Positions 8,825 to 16,758 of a stretch of 64,000 nucleotides of DNA are shown in pieces; position 1 is the stretch's first letter; every line of letters begins with the position of its first letter. Under the pieces are notes generated by a model. It saw nothing but the letters and a program-made list of their open reading frames with translations, was not told the DNA's origin and searched no databases. The position numbers and the translations under genes are program-made. The stretch is from CAVTWH01 sp963850915. GTDB lineage: Bacteria > Actinomycetota > Actinomycetes > Mycobacteriales > Micromonosporaceae. The stretch lies in NCBI GenBank assembly GCA_963850915.1, contig CAWKND010000005.1, positions 186,001 to 250,000 of the forward strand. Direction: 5' to 3'.

Positions 8825-8880
8825 CGATATACCGTGGCACGGTACACCATCTCGCGGTATATCGCTAGGCGGTATAGCGC
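8825..8880. promoter_or_regulatory. Probable PadR operator with repeated CGGTATA units
   Basis: The inverted pair cgatataccg (8825-8834) and cggtatatcg (8855-8864) is perfect, with a 20-base spacer. A third half-site, ggcggtatagcg, follows at 8869-8880 and a fourth-like cggta sits in the spacer. The site begins 16 bases upstream of the PadR start, where it would block the minus-strand promoter. Confidence 0.65.
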
Positions 8881-8881
8881 G

Positions 8882-9025
8882 GTGCAGGATGATGACTGCG
8901 GTGCTCCAGACGGCACGGGACACCCGGGCTGGCCGCTCATCGCGGCACGGGTGGTCGCGGTCGTTGCCCCGCTCGTATTTGTCACCAGTACCGCCTGGTG
9001 GTTGTGGCACCTTTGGCGCAAGTGA
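8882..9025 (+). CDS. Possible small single-pass membrane protein
   Basis: A GTG-initiated frame of 47 codons divergent from the PadR operon. The C-terminal 28 residues are one convincing transmembrane helix ending in Trp and basic residues (TAWWLWHLWRK). There is no good ribosome-binding site and no recognised family. If real, it would be transcribed from the same divergent control region as the PadR gene. Confidence 0.22.
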   Translation: MQDDDCGAPDGTGHPGWPLIAARVVAVVAPLVFVTSTAWWLWHLWRK

Positions 9026-9120
9026 TCATCGCCGCCGGCAGTCCCCGTGGCGACCACCGACGCGACGTCGCCGCAACCGTGGCTCTCCGGCTGCGGGCTC
9101 GGGGTTCACCCTGAGAAATC

Positions 9121-9164
9121 CCTCGAGTATCACCTCAGGGTATTCTCTCAGGTGATACTCGAGG
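9121..9164. promoter_or_regulatory. Probable operator of second PadR regulator
   Basis: A perfect 15-bp inverted repeat (cctcgagtatcacct at 9121-9135; complement at 9150-9164) with a 14-base spacer. Nested ccctgag/ctcaggg half-sites extend upstream to 9110. It ends 14 bases before the GTG of the PadR gene, so it covers the promoter or leader; autoregulation is likely. Confidence 0.7.
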
Positions 9165-9178
9165 CTTAGCCTGCCGGT

Positions 9179-9706
9179 GTGAATGTTCCCGCCACGCTGC
9201 TGGGCCTGCTCGAGCCCGAGCCGAGCCATGGCTACGAGCTCAAGCGCTCGTATGACTCGCTGTTCGCCGACAACGGTCGGCCGCTGTCCTTTGGTCAGCT
9301 CTACGGGACGCTGTCCCGGCTGGAACGGGACGGGCAGATCCAGGTCTTCGGTGCGGCGCCCGGCGACGGGCCGGACCGCAAGCGCTACATGATCACCGAT
9401 ACCGGCGTCACCCAAGTGGGGAAGTGGCTGTCCGAGCCTGAACAGCCGCAGCCAATGCTGCAGGCGACGCTGTTCGTGAAGGTCGTACTCGCGTTGCTGT
9501 CCGACCGCCCGGCCGCCACATACCTCGACAGCCAGCGCGACGCGCACCTCGAGCGCATGCGTGAACTCACCGCAATGCGCAAGGCCGGCCCGTTGAGCCG
9601 AACCATGCTTGCCGACTACGGCCTCTTCCACCTCGAAGCCGACCTGCGCTGGATCGACATGACCGTGGCGCGGCTCGACCAACTACGAAACGAGATCGGC
9701 CGATGA
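9179..9706 (+). CDS. PadR-family regulator (with C-terminal Vir-type domain)
   Basis: A 175-residue regulator. The N-terminal winged helix (LLGLLEPEPSHGYELKRSYD; LSFGQLYGTLSRLERDG) is followed by a helical C-terminal domain (about 95-175), the larger PadR architecture in which the C-terminal helices dimerise. GTG start; the leader is very short, only 14 bases after the operator dyad. The stop overlaps the ABC ATPase start (ATGA), so regulator and exporter are co-translated. This layout is typical of drug-responsive PadR/ABC modules such as LmrR-like systems. Confidence 0.88.
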   Translation: MNVPATLLGLLEPEPSHGYELKRSYDSLFADNGRPLSFGQLYGTLSRLERDGQIQVFGAAPGDGPDRKRYMITDTGVTQVGKWLSEPEQPQPMLQATLFVKVVLALLSDRPAATYLDSQRDAHLERMRELTAMRKAGPLSRTMLADYGLFHLEADLRWIDMTVARLDQLRNEIGR

Positions 9707-10380
9707 GCATCCTGTCCGCCGTTGACCTCACCAAGTCGTTCGGCGCCACGGTGGCACTGCACGGCGCGAGCATGTCGCTGGAGCGTGGCGAGATCCTCGC
9801 GGTCATGGGCCCGAGCGGCTCTGGCAAGTCGACGTTGCTGCACTGCCTGGCCGGCATCTTCGCGCCGGACAGCGGGACAGTGTCGTTCGACGGCCGCCGC
9901 CTGGACACGATGTCCGACCGCGCGCGTACCCGGCTGCGCCGCACCGACTTCGGGTTCGTGTTCCAGTTCGGCCAGCTCGTTCCCGAACTGACCGCGGTCG
10001 ACAACATCGCGCTGCCGCTGTTGCTTTCCGGGGTACGGCGGCGGGTGGCGTACGCGCGAGCCGGGGCCTGGTTCCCGCGTCTGGGCCTGGACGGGCTCGA
10101 AGGGCGCCGGACGGGTGAGCTGTCGGGTGGTCAGGCGCAGCGGGTCGCGGTTGGCCGGGCACTGGTCACCGGGCCGAAGGTGCTCTTCGCCGATGAACCG
10201 ACCGGCGCGCTCGATTCGCTGACCGGCGAGACGGTGATGGATCTGATGGTGGACACGGTGCGTGCCGAAGGAGCGGCGGTCGTATTGGTCACGCACGACG
10301 CGCGGGTCGCGTCCCATGCCGATCGGCAGATCACGGTTCGGGACGGCCAGGTCATCGCTGCGGAGGTGCGCATCCCATGA
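9703..10380 (+). CDS. ABC transporter ATPase (MacB/LolD type)
   Basis: A 225-residue ATPase with Walker A GPSGSGKST (36-44), signature LSGGQ (140-144), Walker B LFADEPTGALD (161-171) and the switch His in LVTHDARVA. The DEPTGALD form and the small size place it in the MacB/LolD/FtsE branch, which powers FtsX-like permeases that move substrates from the membrane by a mechanical stroke rather than by pumping through a channel. Its start overlaps the PadR stop and its stop overlaps the permease start. The exported compound is unknown; self-resistance or cell-envelope stress are the usual roles. Confidence 0.93.
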   Translation: MSILSAVDLTKSFGATVALHGASMSLERGEILAVMGPSGSGKSTLLHCLAGIFAPDSGTVSFDGRRLDTMSDRARTRLRRTDFGFVFQFGQLVPELTAVDNIALPLLLSGVRRRVAYARAGAWFPRLGLDGLEGRRTGELSGGQAQRVAVGRALVTGPKVLFADEPTGALDSLTGETVMDLMVDTVRAEGAAVVLVTHDARVASHADRQITVRDGQVIAAEVRIP

Positions 10381-12611
10381 TCCGCCTCGGACTGCACATG
10401 GCGCTGCGCGGCGGCCGGGAGGCGCTGGTCCGGTTGCTCGTCACCGCGGCCTCGGTGGGCATCGGCGTCGGCCTGCTGCTGTCGGTACTCGCGATGTACC
10501 ACGCGTACCAGGACACCGTCGCCAAGCCGTGCTGGCAGTGCACCTATGTCACGGATCCGAACGGCGCACTGCTGTGGAACTACGGCGAGGACGTGTACGA
10601 CGGCCGTACCATCGACCGACTCGACGTCGCCGCGCTGGCGCGCGGCGGGCCGGTACTGCCTGGGCTCTCCGCCATGCCGTCCGCGGGACAGTACTACGCC
10701 TCGCCAGCTCTGGCCGCGCTGCTGCGCACGGTACCCGCGGACGAACTCGCGAACCGCTTCCCCGGCACGCTCGCCGGCACCATCGCCCCAGCCGGTCTGG
10801 AGAGCCCGGACGAACTCGCAATTGTCATTGGGCGCACTCCGCACGACATGGCTCCGCTGCCGCGCACGATCCGCGTCTCAGCGATCCAGACCGCGCCACG
10901 GGGCCTGTCCACCTCGCAGTTCTACCAGTTCGGCTTCGCACTCGGCGCGGTCGCGCTGCTGGTACCAATGCTGGTCCTGATCGGCACCGCAACCCGGATG
11001 GCCGCCGCCCGACGCGAGGAACGCTACGCCGCGATGCGGCTGGTCGGCGCCGAACGCGCGCAGATCAACCTGGTCGCCTCCGTGGACTCTTTCGTCGGCG
11101 CGGTGATCGGCGCGCTCGCCGGCGTCGGCATCTACGCGGCGCTCCGCCCACTGCTGTCCGGCATCCCGCTGCTGGGGTACCGCTTCTTCGACAGCTCCAT
11201 CACCCCCACCGTCCTCGGGTATGTCAGTGCGCTGCTGGCCGTGCCGGCAGCGGCCGCCGTCACCTGCCTGGTATCGCTGCGCCGGGTGCAGATCTCCCCG
11301 CTGGGCGTCAGCCGCCGGGTCACCCCACCGGCGCCCCGCGTCTGGCGGGTACTGCCACTGCTCGCCGGGCTCGCACTGTTCATGGCTCCGCTACTGGCCG
11401 CCCCGAACTCCTCCCGCGACGCGCCCGGCCCCGCGGTACTGGCCCTGATCCTGGTGATGCTCGGGCTGATCGTCGCCGGTCCCTGGCTGACGATGGTGGC
11501 CGCACGGCTGCTGGCCAGGTGGTCGAGCGGCGGCTCGCGGCTGCTGGCCGCGCGCCGGCTGGCAGACAACCCGCGCGCCGCGTTCCGGGCGGTCAGCGGG
11601 CTGATGCTGGCGGTCATGGTCGGTACCGCGCTCGCCGCGCTGGTACCGGCGGCGATCGCCTCGCAGGACACCGCGCGGACCGACGCGCTGCGCGACGTGC
11701 TCCGGGTCGGCTTCGACAACGGCAATCGGCTCGAACAGAGCCAGAAGGAGGTGATCGGCCTGACCTCGGCGCAGGCCGCACCGCTGCTCGCCGCGGTGCA
11801 GGCGGTACCCGGAGCAATCCCCGTGCCGGTCTTTCACCCGTCACCAGCCGACGACGCACTGCCGCAACTCGGGCAGATCCACGGCGCGGTCATCCGCTGC
11901 GCCGACGCGCGTACGCTGCCAGCCCTCGGTATCTGCCCGCCCGGTGCCGTCGCGGTGCTGGTCGACGCCAGCGCCATGTACACCGACAACCTGCGGGCAC
12001 TCGACGAAAGCCTGCCGTTCATCCGGCCGGACACGCCGGTCACCGCCGACGACGGTACGCAGCAGCTGATGACCGACCTGATGGTGAAGGTGGACAGCGC
12101 GGCAACCCTGGAACGCGTCCGGACGGTGTTGAGCCGGTACCCGGCGGACATCGACCCGTCCCAGTCACCGATGACCTTCGGCGAGGTCGGCGCCCTGCGC
12201 GCGCAGCTGTACCTGGAGATTCAGCGCGTCGTCACCATCCTCGCCGCGGTCACCCTGCTGATCGCCGGCTGCGGGCTCGCGGTCGCGATCTCCGGCAGCC
12301 TTGTCGAGCGCAAGCGGCCGTTCACGTTGCTACGGGTCACCGGTACCGACGTCGGCACGCTCTACGGCGCCGTCCTGCTGGAGACCGTCCTGCCGTTGAT
12401 CGCCGCGACCGTCGTAGCGGCCGGCGTCGGACTGTCCCTGGCGTACCCGATCACGCGGGCGCTGGCACCCGCCCACCACGGGATGGTGCTACCCCACCCG
12501 AGCTACTACCTGACGCTGGCCGGCGGGCTGCTGGCCTCGGTCGCGATCATCGCGGCCTGCCTACCGATCCTGGGCCGGATCACGGCGACCCAGAACGCGC
12601 GGTTCGAGTAG
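10377..12611 (+). CDS. FtsX-family ABC permease
   Basis: A 744-residue membrane protein. An N-terminal helix (about 20-42) and a long extracytoplasmic segment containing WQCTYV precede two FtsX-like blocks of three helices each (about 185-300 and 600-740), with further paired helices near 325-385 and an external domain around 430-590. This eight-to-ten-helix, duplicated FtsX arrangement is standard for actinobacterial partners of MacB-type ATPases. Translation is coupled to the ATPase (ATGA). Codon use and many GTAC words match the native-looking genes of the window. It ends eight bases from the convergent gene with no obvious terminator between. Confidence 0.9.
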   Translation: MIRLGLHMALRGGREALVRLLVTAASVGIGVGLLLSVLAMYHAYQDTVAKPCWQCTYVTDPNGALLWNYGEDVYDGRTIDRLDVAALARGGPVLPGLSAMPSAGQYYASPALAALLRTVPADELANRFPGTLAGTIAPAGLESPDELAIVIGRTPHDMAPLPRTIRVSAIQTAPRGLSTSQFYQFGFALGAVALLVPMLVLIGTATRMAAARREERYAAMRLVGAERAQINLVASVDSFVGAVIGALAGVGIYAALRPLLSGIPLLGYRFFDSSITPTVLGYVSALLAVPAAAAVTCLVSLRRVQISPLGVSRRVTPPAPRVWRVLPLLAGLALFMAPLLAAPNSSRDAPGPAVLALILVMLGLIVAGPWLTMVAARLLARWSSGGSRLLAARRLADNPRAAFRAVSGLMLAVMVGTALAALVPAAIASQDTARTDALRDVLRVGFDNGNRLEQSQKEVIGLTSAQAAPLLAAVQAVPGAIPVPVFHPSPADDALPQLGQIHGAVIRCADARTLPALGICPPGAVAVLVDASAMYTDNLRALDESLPFIRPDTPVTADDGTQQLMTDLMVKVDSAATLERVRTVLSRYPADIDPSQSPMTFGEVGALRAQLYLEIQRVVTILAAVTLLIAGCGLAVAISGSLVERKRPFTLLRVTGTDVGTLYGAVLLETVLPLIAATVVAAGVGLSLAYPITRALAPAHHGMVLPHPSYYLTLAGGLLASVAIIAACLPILGRITATQNARFE

Positions 12612-12619
12612 CTCACCTA

Positions 12620-13075
12620 CTAATCCTCGCGCCACTCAGGTGCATGGTCGCCGCGCGGGTGGGCCCGGACGGTTCGCCGCCGGATCATCGACCGGATGTT
12701 GTTGCGCATCACCAGATCAGCGTGGTGGGCGATCCACACGCAGGCCGCCGCCACGGACAGCTCGAGAACCGACAACACCAGAGCCTGGGCCAGATCCGTG
12801 CCGCGTACAGCGGAGGTCACGTCGAACCACGCATCTACCACGAGCATGGTCGCGGTGCAGATGGCGGATGCCACGATCCGCGGACTGCCCCGCCAGGCCA
12901 GCAACGCTGTCGCCGCGAGCGCGCACATCAGGCCGAGGTCGAAGCCGACCCAGGGCAGCCGGCTGTTCACCCGCGCAGTGACCGGGAGGATCACAGCGAG
13001 GTAGCCGACCCACGGTACGAGCAGCACCGCCCCGGCCGCGAACACCGGCGCAACCCAACCCGGCGACGCCACCAT
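12620..13075 (-). CDS. Four-helix membrane protein, unknown
   Basis: A 151-residue protein with about four hydrophobic helices (near residues 8-32, 42-62, 68-88 and 95-115) and a basic, polar C-terminal tail (RRRTVRAHPRGDH). It resembles small uncharacterised actinobacterial integral membrane proteins; I assign no function. The ATG at 13075 is preceded by gaggag, which favours it over the in-frame GTG-like starts upstream. Convergent with the FtsX permease. Confidence 0.65.
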   Translation of the reverse strand: MVASPGWVAPVFAAGAVLLVPWVGYLAVILPVTARVNSRLPWVGFDLGLMCALAATALLAWRGSPRIVASAICTATMLVVDAWFDVTSAVRGTDLAQALVLSVLELSVAAACVWIAHHADLVMRNNIRSMIRRRTVRAHPRGDHAPEWRED

Positions 13076-13394
13076 GGGCTCCTCGTCCACCGACACACGC
13101 CGCAGATACCCCGCCGGCGCCAGCCCCAATCCATGCTGACCTCACGGGCAGGGCCTGACTGCTCAATCCAGCGGTTGGCGGGCGACGGTCGGCGGTACGG
13201 CGGGCCGTCCTCAACGTCGCCCGGCGCATCGTCGACTGCGGCGCAGAGGTCAGCCGCGACGGCGACGCCGCGAGAGTGACGGCCCGGCACACGCTGACAC
13301 AGTGTTCACCTAGCGATCAATTTCCGTTTGCCGCAGCGGTGGGACCGGAGCCTAGGTTGCCGGTAGTTTCACGCCCCACTCCGAGAGGAACGTC

Positions 13395-14573
13395 GTGTCT
13401 TTCCGAACCCGAAAGCTGCCGCTCATCGCGGCTGTGGTGATAGTCGGTGTGGTCGGCGTCGGTGGTGTCGCCGCCGCGGACTCGCCGGTCACCGGCAACG
13501 ATTGGCCGTACAACGCCAACGCCAAAGGTCAGCAGTTCACGCTGGCAGCTGTCGGTGACATCGCTTGTGAGCCCGACGACGACGAGAACGCCTCGACTCC
13601 CGCCGCGCTGAAGTGCGGCAGCCCGACCCTGGGTGGTTACGAGGCCGAGTACGCGACCGCGAGCCAGGCGATCAGCTTCCACCCGGACGCGGTCGCACTG
13701 CTCGGTGACGAGCAGTACGAGGTCGGCAAACTGAGTGACTTCGAAGGCTCCTTCGAGCAGGCGTGGGGTGGCCTGAAGTACCTCGAGCGGCCGGCACCCG
13801 GCAACCACGAGTACTACTCCTACATCAAGAAGGGCGACAACGAGCCCGCGCAGAACGGTACCGGCTACTTCGGCTACTTCAACGGCCACGACCAGAGCGG
13901 CACGCCATACAGCCAGGGCCAGGCCGGTGACGACACCGCCGCCAACCAGGGTTGGTACTCCTACGATCTCGGCAACTGGCACGTGATCTCGCTGAACGTC
14001 GAGTGCAACTCGGACCCGTTCAACAACGACTGCTCGACCAGCGACGGCGGCCTGCTCGCACAGGAGACCCAGTGGCTGGCCGCCGACCTGAAGCACAACA
14101 AGGCGCCGTGCACGATCGCGTACTGGCACCAGCCGACGTTCAGCGCCACGACCGCCTCGACGGCGACCGTGCCGGCCTCCGCACCGGGCGCCGGTGGCCA
14201 GGAGGGTGGCGTGGCCGACGCGTGGTGGCAGCTGCTGTACCGCAACCACGCCACGCTGATCCTCAACGGCCACGAGCACGCGTACGCCCGCATGGCTCCG
14301 GTGGACCCGGCCGGCAACCCCGACCCGAAGCACGGTATCCCGCAAATCATCGTCGGTACCGGCGGCGAAGCCCTGGACACCCTGGCCGTGTCGAACGGGG
14401 TGTACGCCAACCCCAACGTCGTCACCGCATACGCCCAGGGCTACGGCGTACTGAACCTGACGCTCAAACCGAACGGCTATGCGTTCACCTACAAGCCGAC
14501 TCTGGCCGGCGCCGGGTTCGGCCCGTCCGCGCTCGACTACAGCGACTCCGGCTCGGGCAGGTGCAACGGCTGA
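13395..14573 (+). CDS. Secreted metallophosphoesterase
   Basis: A 392-residue exported protein with a signal peptide (residues 1-28, cut near VAAADS). The calcineurin-like metal site is complete and in order: GDIAC at 54-58, GDEQY at 104-108, GNHE at 136-139, YWHQP around 248, and GHEHAYAR near 297. Spacing agrees with purple-acid-phosphatase-like secreted phosphoesterases, so it should release phosphate from organic phosphates outside the cell. GTG start with a gagagg ribosome site. A hairpin follows the stop. The upstream 260 bases hold no other gene and may carry its promoter; no PHO-box-like direct repeats were recognised. Confidence 0.9.
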   Translation: MSFRTRKLPLIAAVVIVGVVGVGGVAAADSPVTGNDWPYNANAKGQQFTLAAVGDIACEPDDDENASTPAALKCGSPTLGGYEAEYATASQAISFHPDAVALLGDEQYEVGKLSDFEGSFEQAWGGLKYLERPAPGNHEYYSYIKKGDNEPAQNGTGYFGYFNGHDQSGTPYSQGQAGDDTAANQGWYSYDLGNWHVISLNVECNSDPFNNDCSTSDGGLLAQETQWLAADLKHNKAPCTIAYWHQPTFSATTASTATVPASAPGAGGQEGGVADAWWQLLYRNHATLILNGHEHAYARMAPVDPAGNPDPKHGIPQIIVGTGGEALDTLAVSNGVYANPNVVTAYAQGYGVLNLTLKPNGYAFTYKPTLAGAGFGPSALDYSDSGSGRCNG

Positions 14574-14587
14574 TCCTCGGCTGCGCG

Positions 14588-14622
14588 AGGGGCTCGGTTC
14601 CGCGTGGACCCGGGCCCCTTTC
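14588..14622 (+). terminator. Hairpin terminator after phosphoesterase
   Basis: The arms aggggc (14588-14593) and gcccct (14614-14619) pair, with further imperfect pairing inside, followed by ttt. It lies 15 bases after the phosphoesterase stop. Confidence 0.5.
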
Positions 14623-14867
14623 GCGTCACGCGGGGCACCTGCTGAACCGGGGCAGGGCCCTCGGTCCTTCAGCGCTGTAGATCCATCGGGCACCCACACC
14701 CGCTTCCCGCCCCTACGTGTCGTTCGGGTCGGCGACCTGCAGATCAACTCCGATGGTGCCCCATGCCTGGCGGCCAAACCAGGTGTCGCCGGTCGGTATC
14801 CCGTCGGCGACTACCGAAGGTCAGGCGGTCGCAGCCGCCACCCGAAACTCGATTCGAGTCCAGGCGG

Positions 14868-15662
14868 TCAGTTGCCCGCCGCCGGTGGGAGTGACATCGA
14901 GACGCGCAGCTGCGTTAATGGTGTGTCCGGTACCCGGATCAGGCCGCGGGTCGGGCGATCGAGGTCGACGATTGTGTACACCAGCATCGCGACGGTGATC
15001 GCCGCCAGCAGTAGCGGGATCAGACCGCGGCCGAGGATGCCGATGTGCAATCCGAGCAGTGACATCGTCAGAGCGGCGCCGATGATCTCGACGATCAGCA
15101 CCTCACCCGGTACTCGGTTGGTCAAGCCCGCAACGCGGACTGTCTGCTGATCGAACATGGCGTTGAGACTCTCCTCGTACAGTCGCGGCGCGGTCGCGGT
15201 CGGCTGTTCCTGCACCGCCTCGGCGGCGTATTTCCACAACGGCCGCTGCAGCGCAGACGCTTCGGCGATCACCCTCTTGGACGCGGGGCTTCCCGGCACA
15301 ACGGCGGACAGCTTGAGTTCGGCATCGGTATACCGCACGAGCAGCGGAAGCGATTGGCTGCGCAGCGGCTCGGCCAGGGTCTGCGCGCGCAGATAGGCCG
15401 TGCCGATGGTATTGGCGTCGTCGACCACCGCCGCCCGCCGCGCTTCGTAGCGCTCCACCGCCAGAGACAGTCCGAACGCCAGGATCAGGCCCATGAATCC
15501 GATCAGCGCCGCCTGCAGCACGCCGAACGTCTCGCGGCCGGACTCCTCCTTGGTCCGAAACGAGCGGCCGACGAACAATCCACCCACGGCCGCACCGACA
15601 ATCAGCACGAGCAACAGGATGGCCAGCAACCAGTTCGGAAGATCAAAGAAAGCCTGGCCCAT
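14868..15662 (-). CDS. DUF4239 (bestrophin-like) membrane protein
   Basis: A 264-residue membrane protein with two N-terminal helices (about 9-33 and 46-68), then a soluble four-helix stretch with YEARRAAVVDDANTIGTAYLRA, and two C-terminal helices (about 190-235). This two-plus-two topology and the E-R-x-x-DEAN-type segment are characteristic of the DUF4239 family, whose members are thought to resemble bestrophin-type channels; transport activity is inferred, not shown. It is monocistronic, with no coupled neighbour. Confidence 0.8.
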   Translation of the reverse strand: MGQAFFDLPNWLLAILLLVLIVGAAVGGLFVGRSFRTKEESGRETFGVLQAALIGFMGLILAFGLSLAVERYEARRAAVVDDANTIGTAYLRAQTLAEPLRSQSLPLLVRYTDAELKLSAVVPGSPASKRVIAEASALQRPLWKYAAEAVQEQPTATAPRLYEESLNAMFDQQTVRVAGLTNRVPGEVLIVEIIGAALTMSLLGLHIGILGRGLIPLLLAAITVAMLVYTIVDLDRPTRGLIRVPDTPLTQLRVSMSLPPAAGN

Positions 15663-15960
15663 GCCTAATGGTACATATAGTCCCTATGTCCGGGCTGTCA
15701 TTCCGATACAGCTTGTCCTGGGCCCTACCGGATCGGGCCGTCGCAGCCCGGACGAGAAGGACGATCGCAGCCACGACCACCAGCCTCGTCGCACCAATTC
15801 TCGGGTGCCTGGAGTATCGCTGGGCGCCGTCGCCCAGCTGCCCGGTCAGTACCGGCCAACCTGGTCCGACACTTGGAATGAGCTGCCGCACTGCGTACAG
15901 GTGGCGCTGACTTGGTCGCGTAGTCCTCAAGGGTGGCGAAGTCGTCGAGCTGCTAACCAG

Positions 15961-16065
15961 GGGCCGGACCGGGTGTTGGCCGAGAAGGCCCACACGTCGA
16001 AAACCGACCGGGACTACCTCCGCAGCCGCGGGATCAAGACCACCATCCCGAGCAAGAGCGACCAG
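15961..16065 (+). pseudogene. IS5-type transposase remnant
   Basis: Thirty-odd codons beginning VLAEKAHTSK and continuing with RGIKTTIPSKSDQ match the well-known C-terminal part of IS5/IS4-group DDE transposases, where usually VLADKAY...RGI-TIPEK is seen. The flanks carry no transposase start, no DDE aspartates and no terminal inverted repeats that I can pair. It is a relic of an insertion in the gap between the DUF4239 gene and the GH44 gene. Confidence 0.7.
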
Positions 16066-16149
16066 GTCACCCTGCATAGTGCCGCGATGCTGGCCGCCGC
16101 TGGGCATTACCTCGCGCGAGCGGCTCGCTCACTGATGTTGGGATGACGG

Positions 16150-16758
16150 CAGCTGCGCTCTGGTCTGCCTATTGCGTGTTGCGACGCTCGAGCGACTCGG
16201 CGCTGCTTGATCCTCAGCGGCCGGCCGGGTGCACGAACTACGGATCGCGGTCCAGCTACGGACAGTCGCGTCGGATGTCGGCTGGCGGCGTGGTGGATGT
16301 GTGATCTACGTGTGATCTACGGTCCTGGTACAGGTGGCAGTCGATGACATCAATCAGCAGATCATCTGTTTCAGTAACGCCACTACCAGCAGTAGACGGT
16401 ATTGTTTGATAGTCTCAGGCATTGGCCGTAACGAATGGCTGCCGACTCTCAATCCGCGGGTTCGGCGTTCAAGTCCCTGGCGGCTCGTCCGTCTGACCCG
16501 GGTCCAAAGCGTCCCGACCTGACGCCAGACGACAGACCACATCGCATCCGTGTGCCGGATGAAAGTTTCGATGTCATTCGATGTGCTCGACCGACATCCG
16601 GCGACCTTGTTGCTCCCAGTCGTCTGCGCAGCTCACGCAGGTGCCGACGGGGACGCCACGTGCCCCGCGTGGTGGCCGTGGCGCTGATGTGACGTTGACC
16701 GCGACGGGATAGATCCATAGCCTTCTATGGCCTGCCCCTGCGATCCGAGGAGTGACCC
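16150..16758. other. Gene-free stretch before GH44 gene
   Basis: No credible coding frame on either strand. The stretch has a local AT-rich patch (16330-16430) unlike its neighbours and a tandem gtgatctac repeat at 16300-16320. The sequence at 16441-16490 resembles the 3' half of a tRNA (anticodon-loop-like actctcaa followed by ggcgttcaagtccc), but the arms do not pair properly. The last bases supply the gaggag ribosome site of the glucanase. Confidence 0.4.

Noticed and set aside
10262..13279. 1005-codon plus-strand open frame
   Set aside because: It overlaps the FtsX permease in another frame, is extremely Arg/Gly/Pro-rich and has no domain; it is a high-GC shadow.
16441..16490. Possible tRNA gene
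   Set aside because: Anticodon-loop-like and T-loop-like words are present, but the T-stem has a mismatch and no acceptor stem pairs; kept only as a weak integration-site hint.
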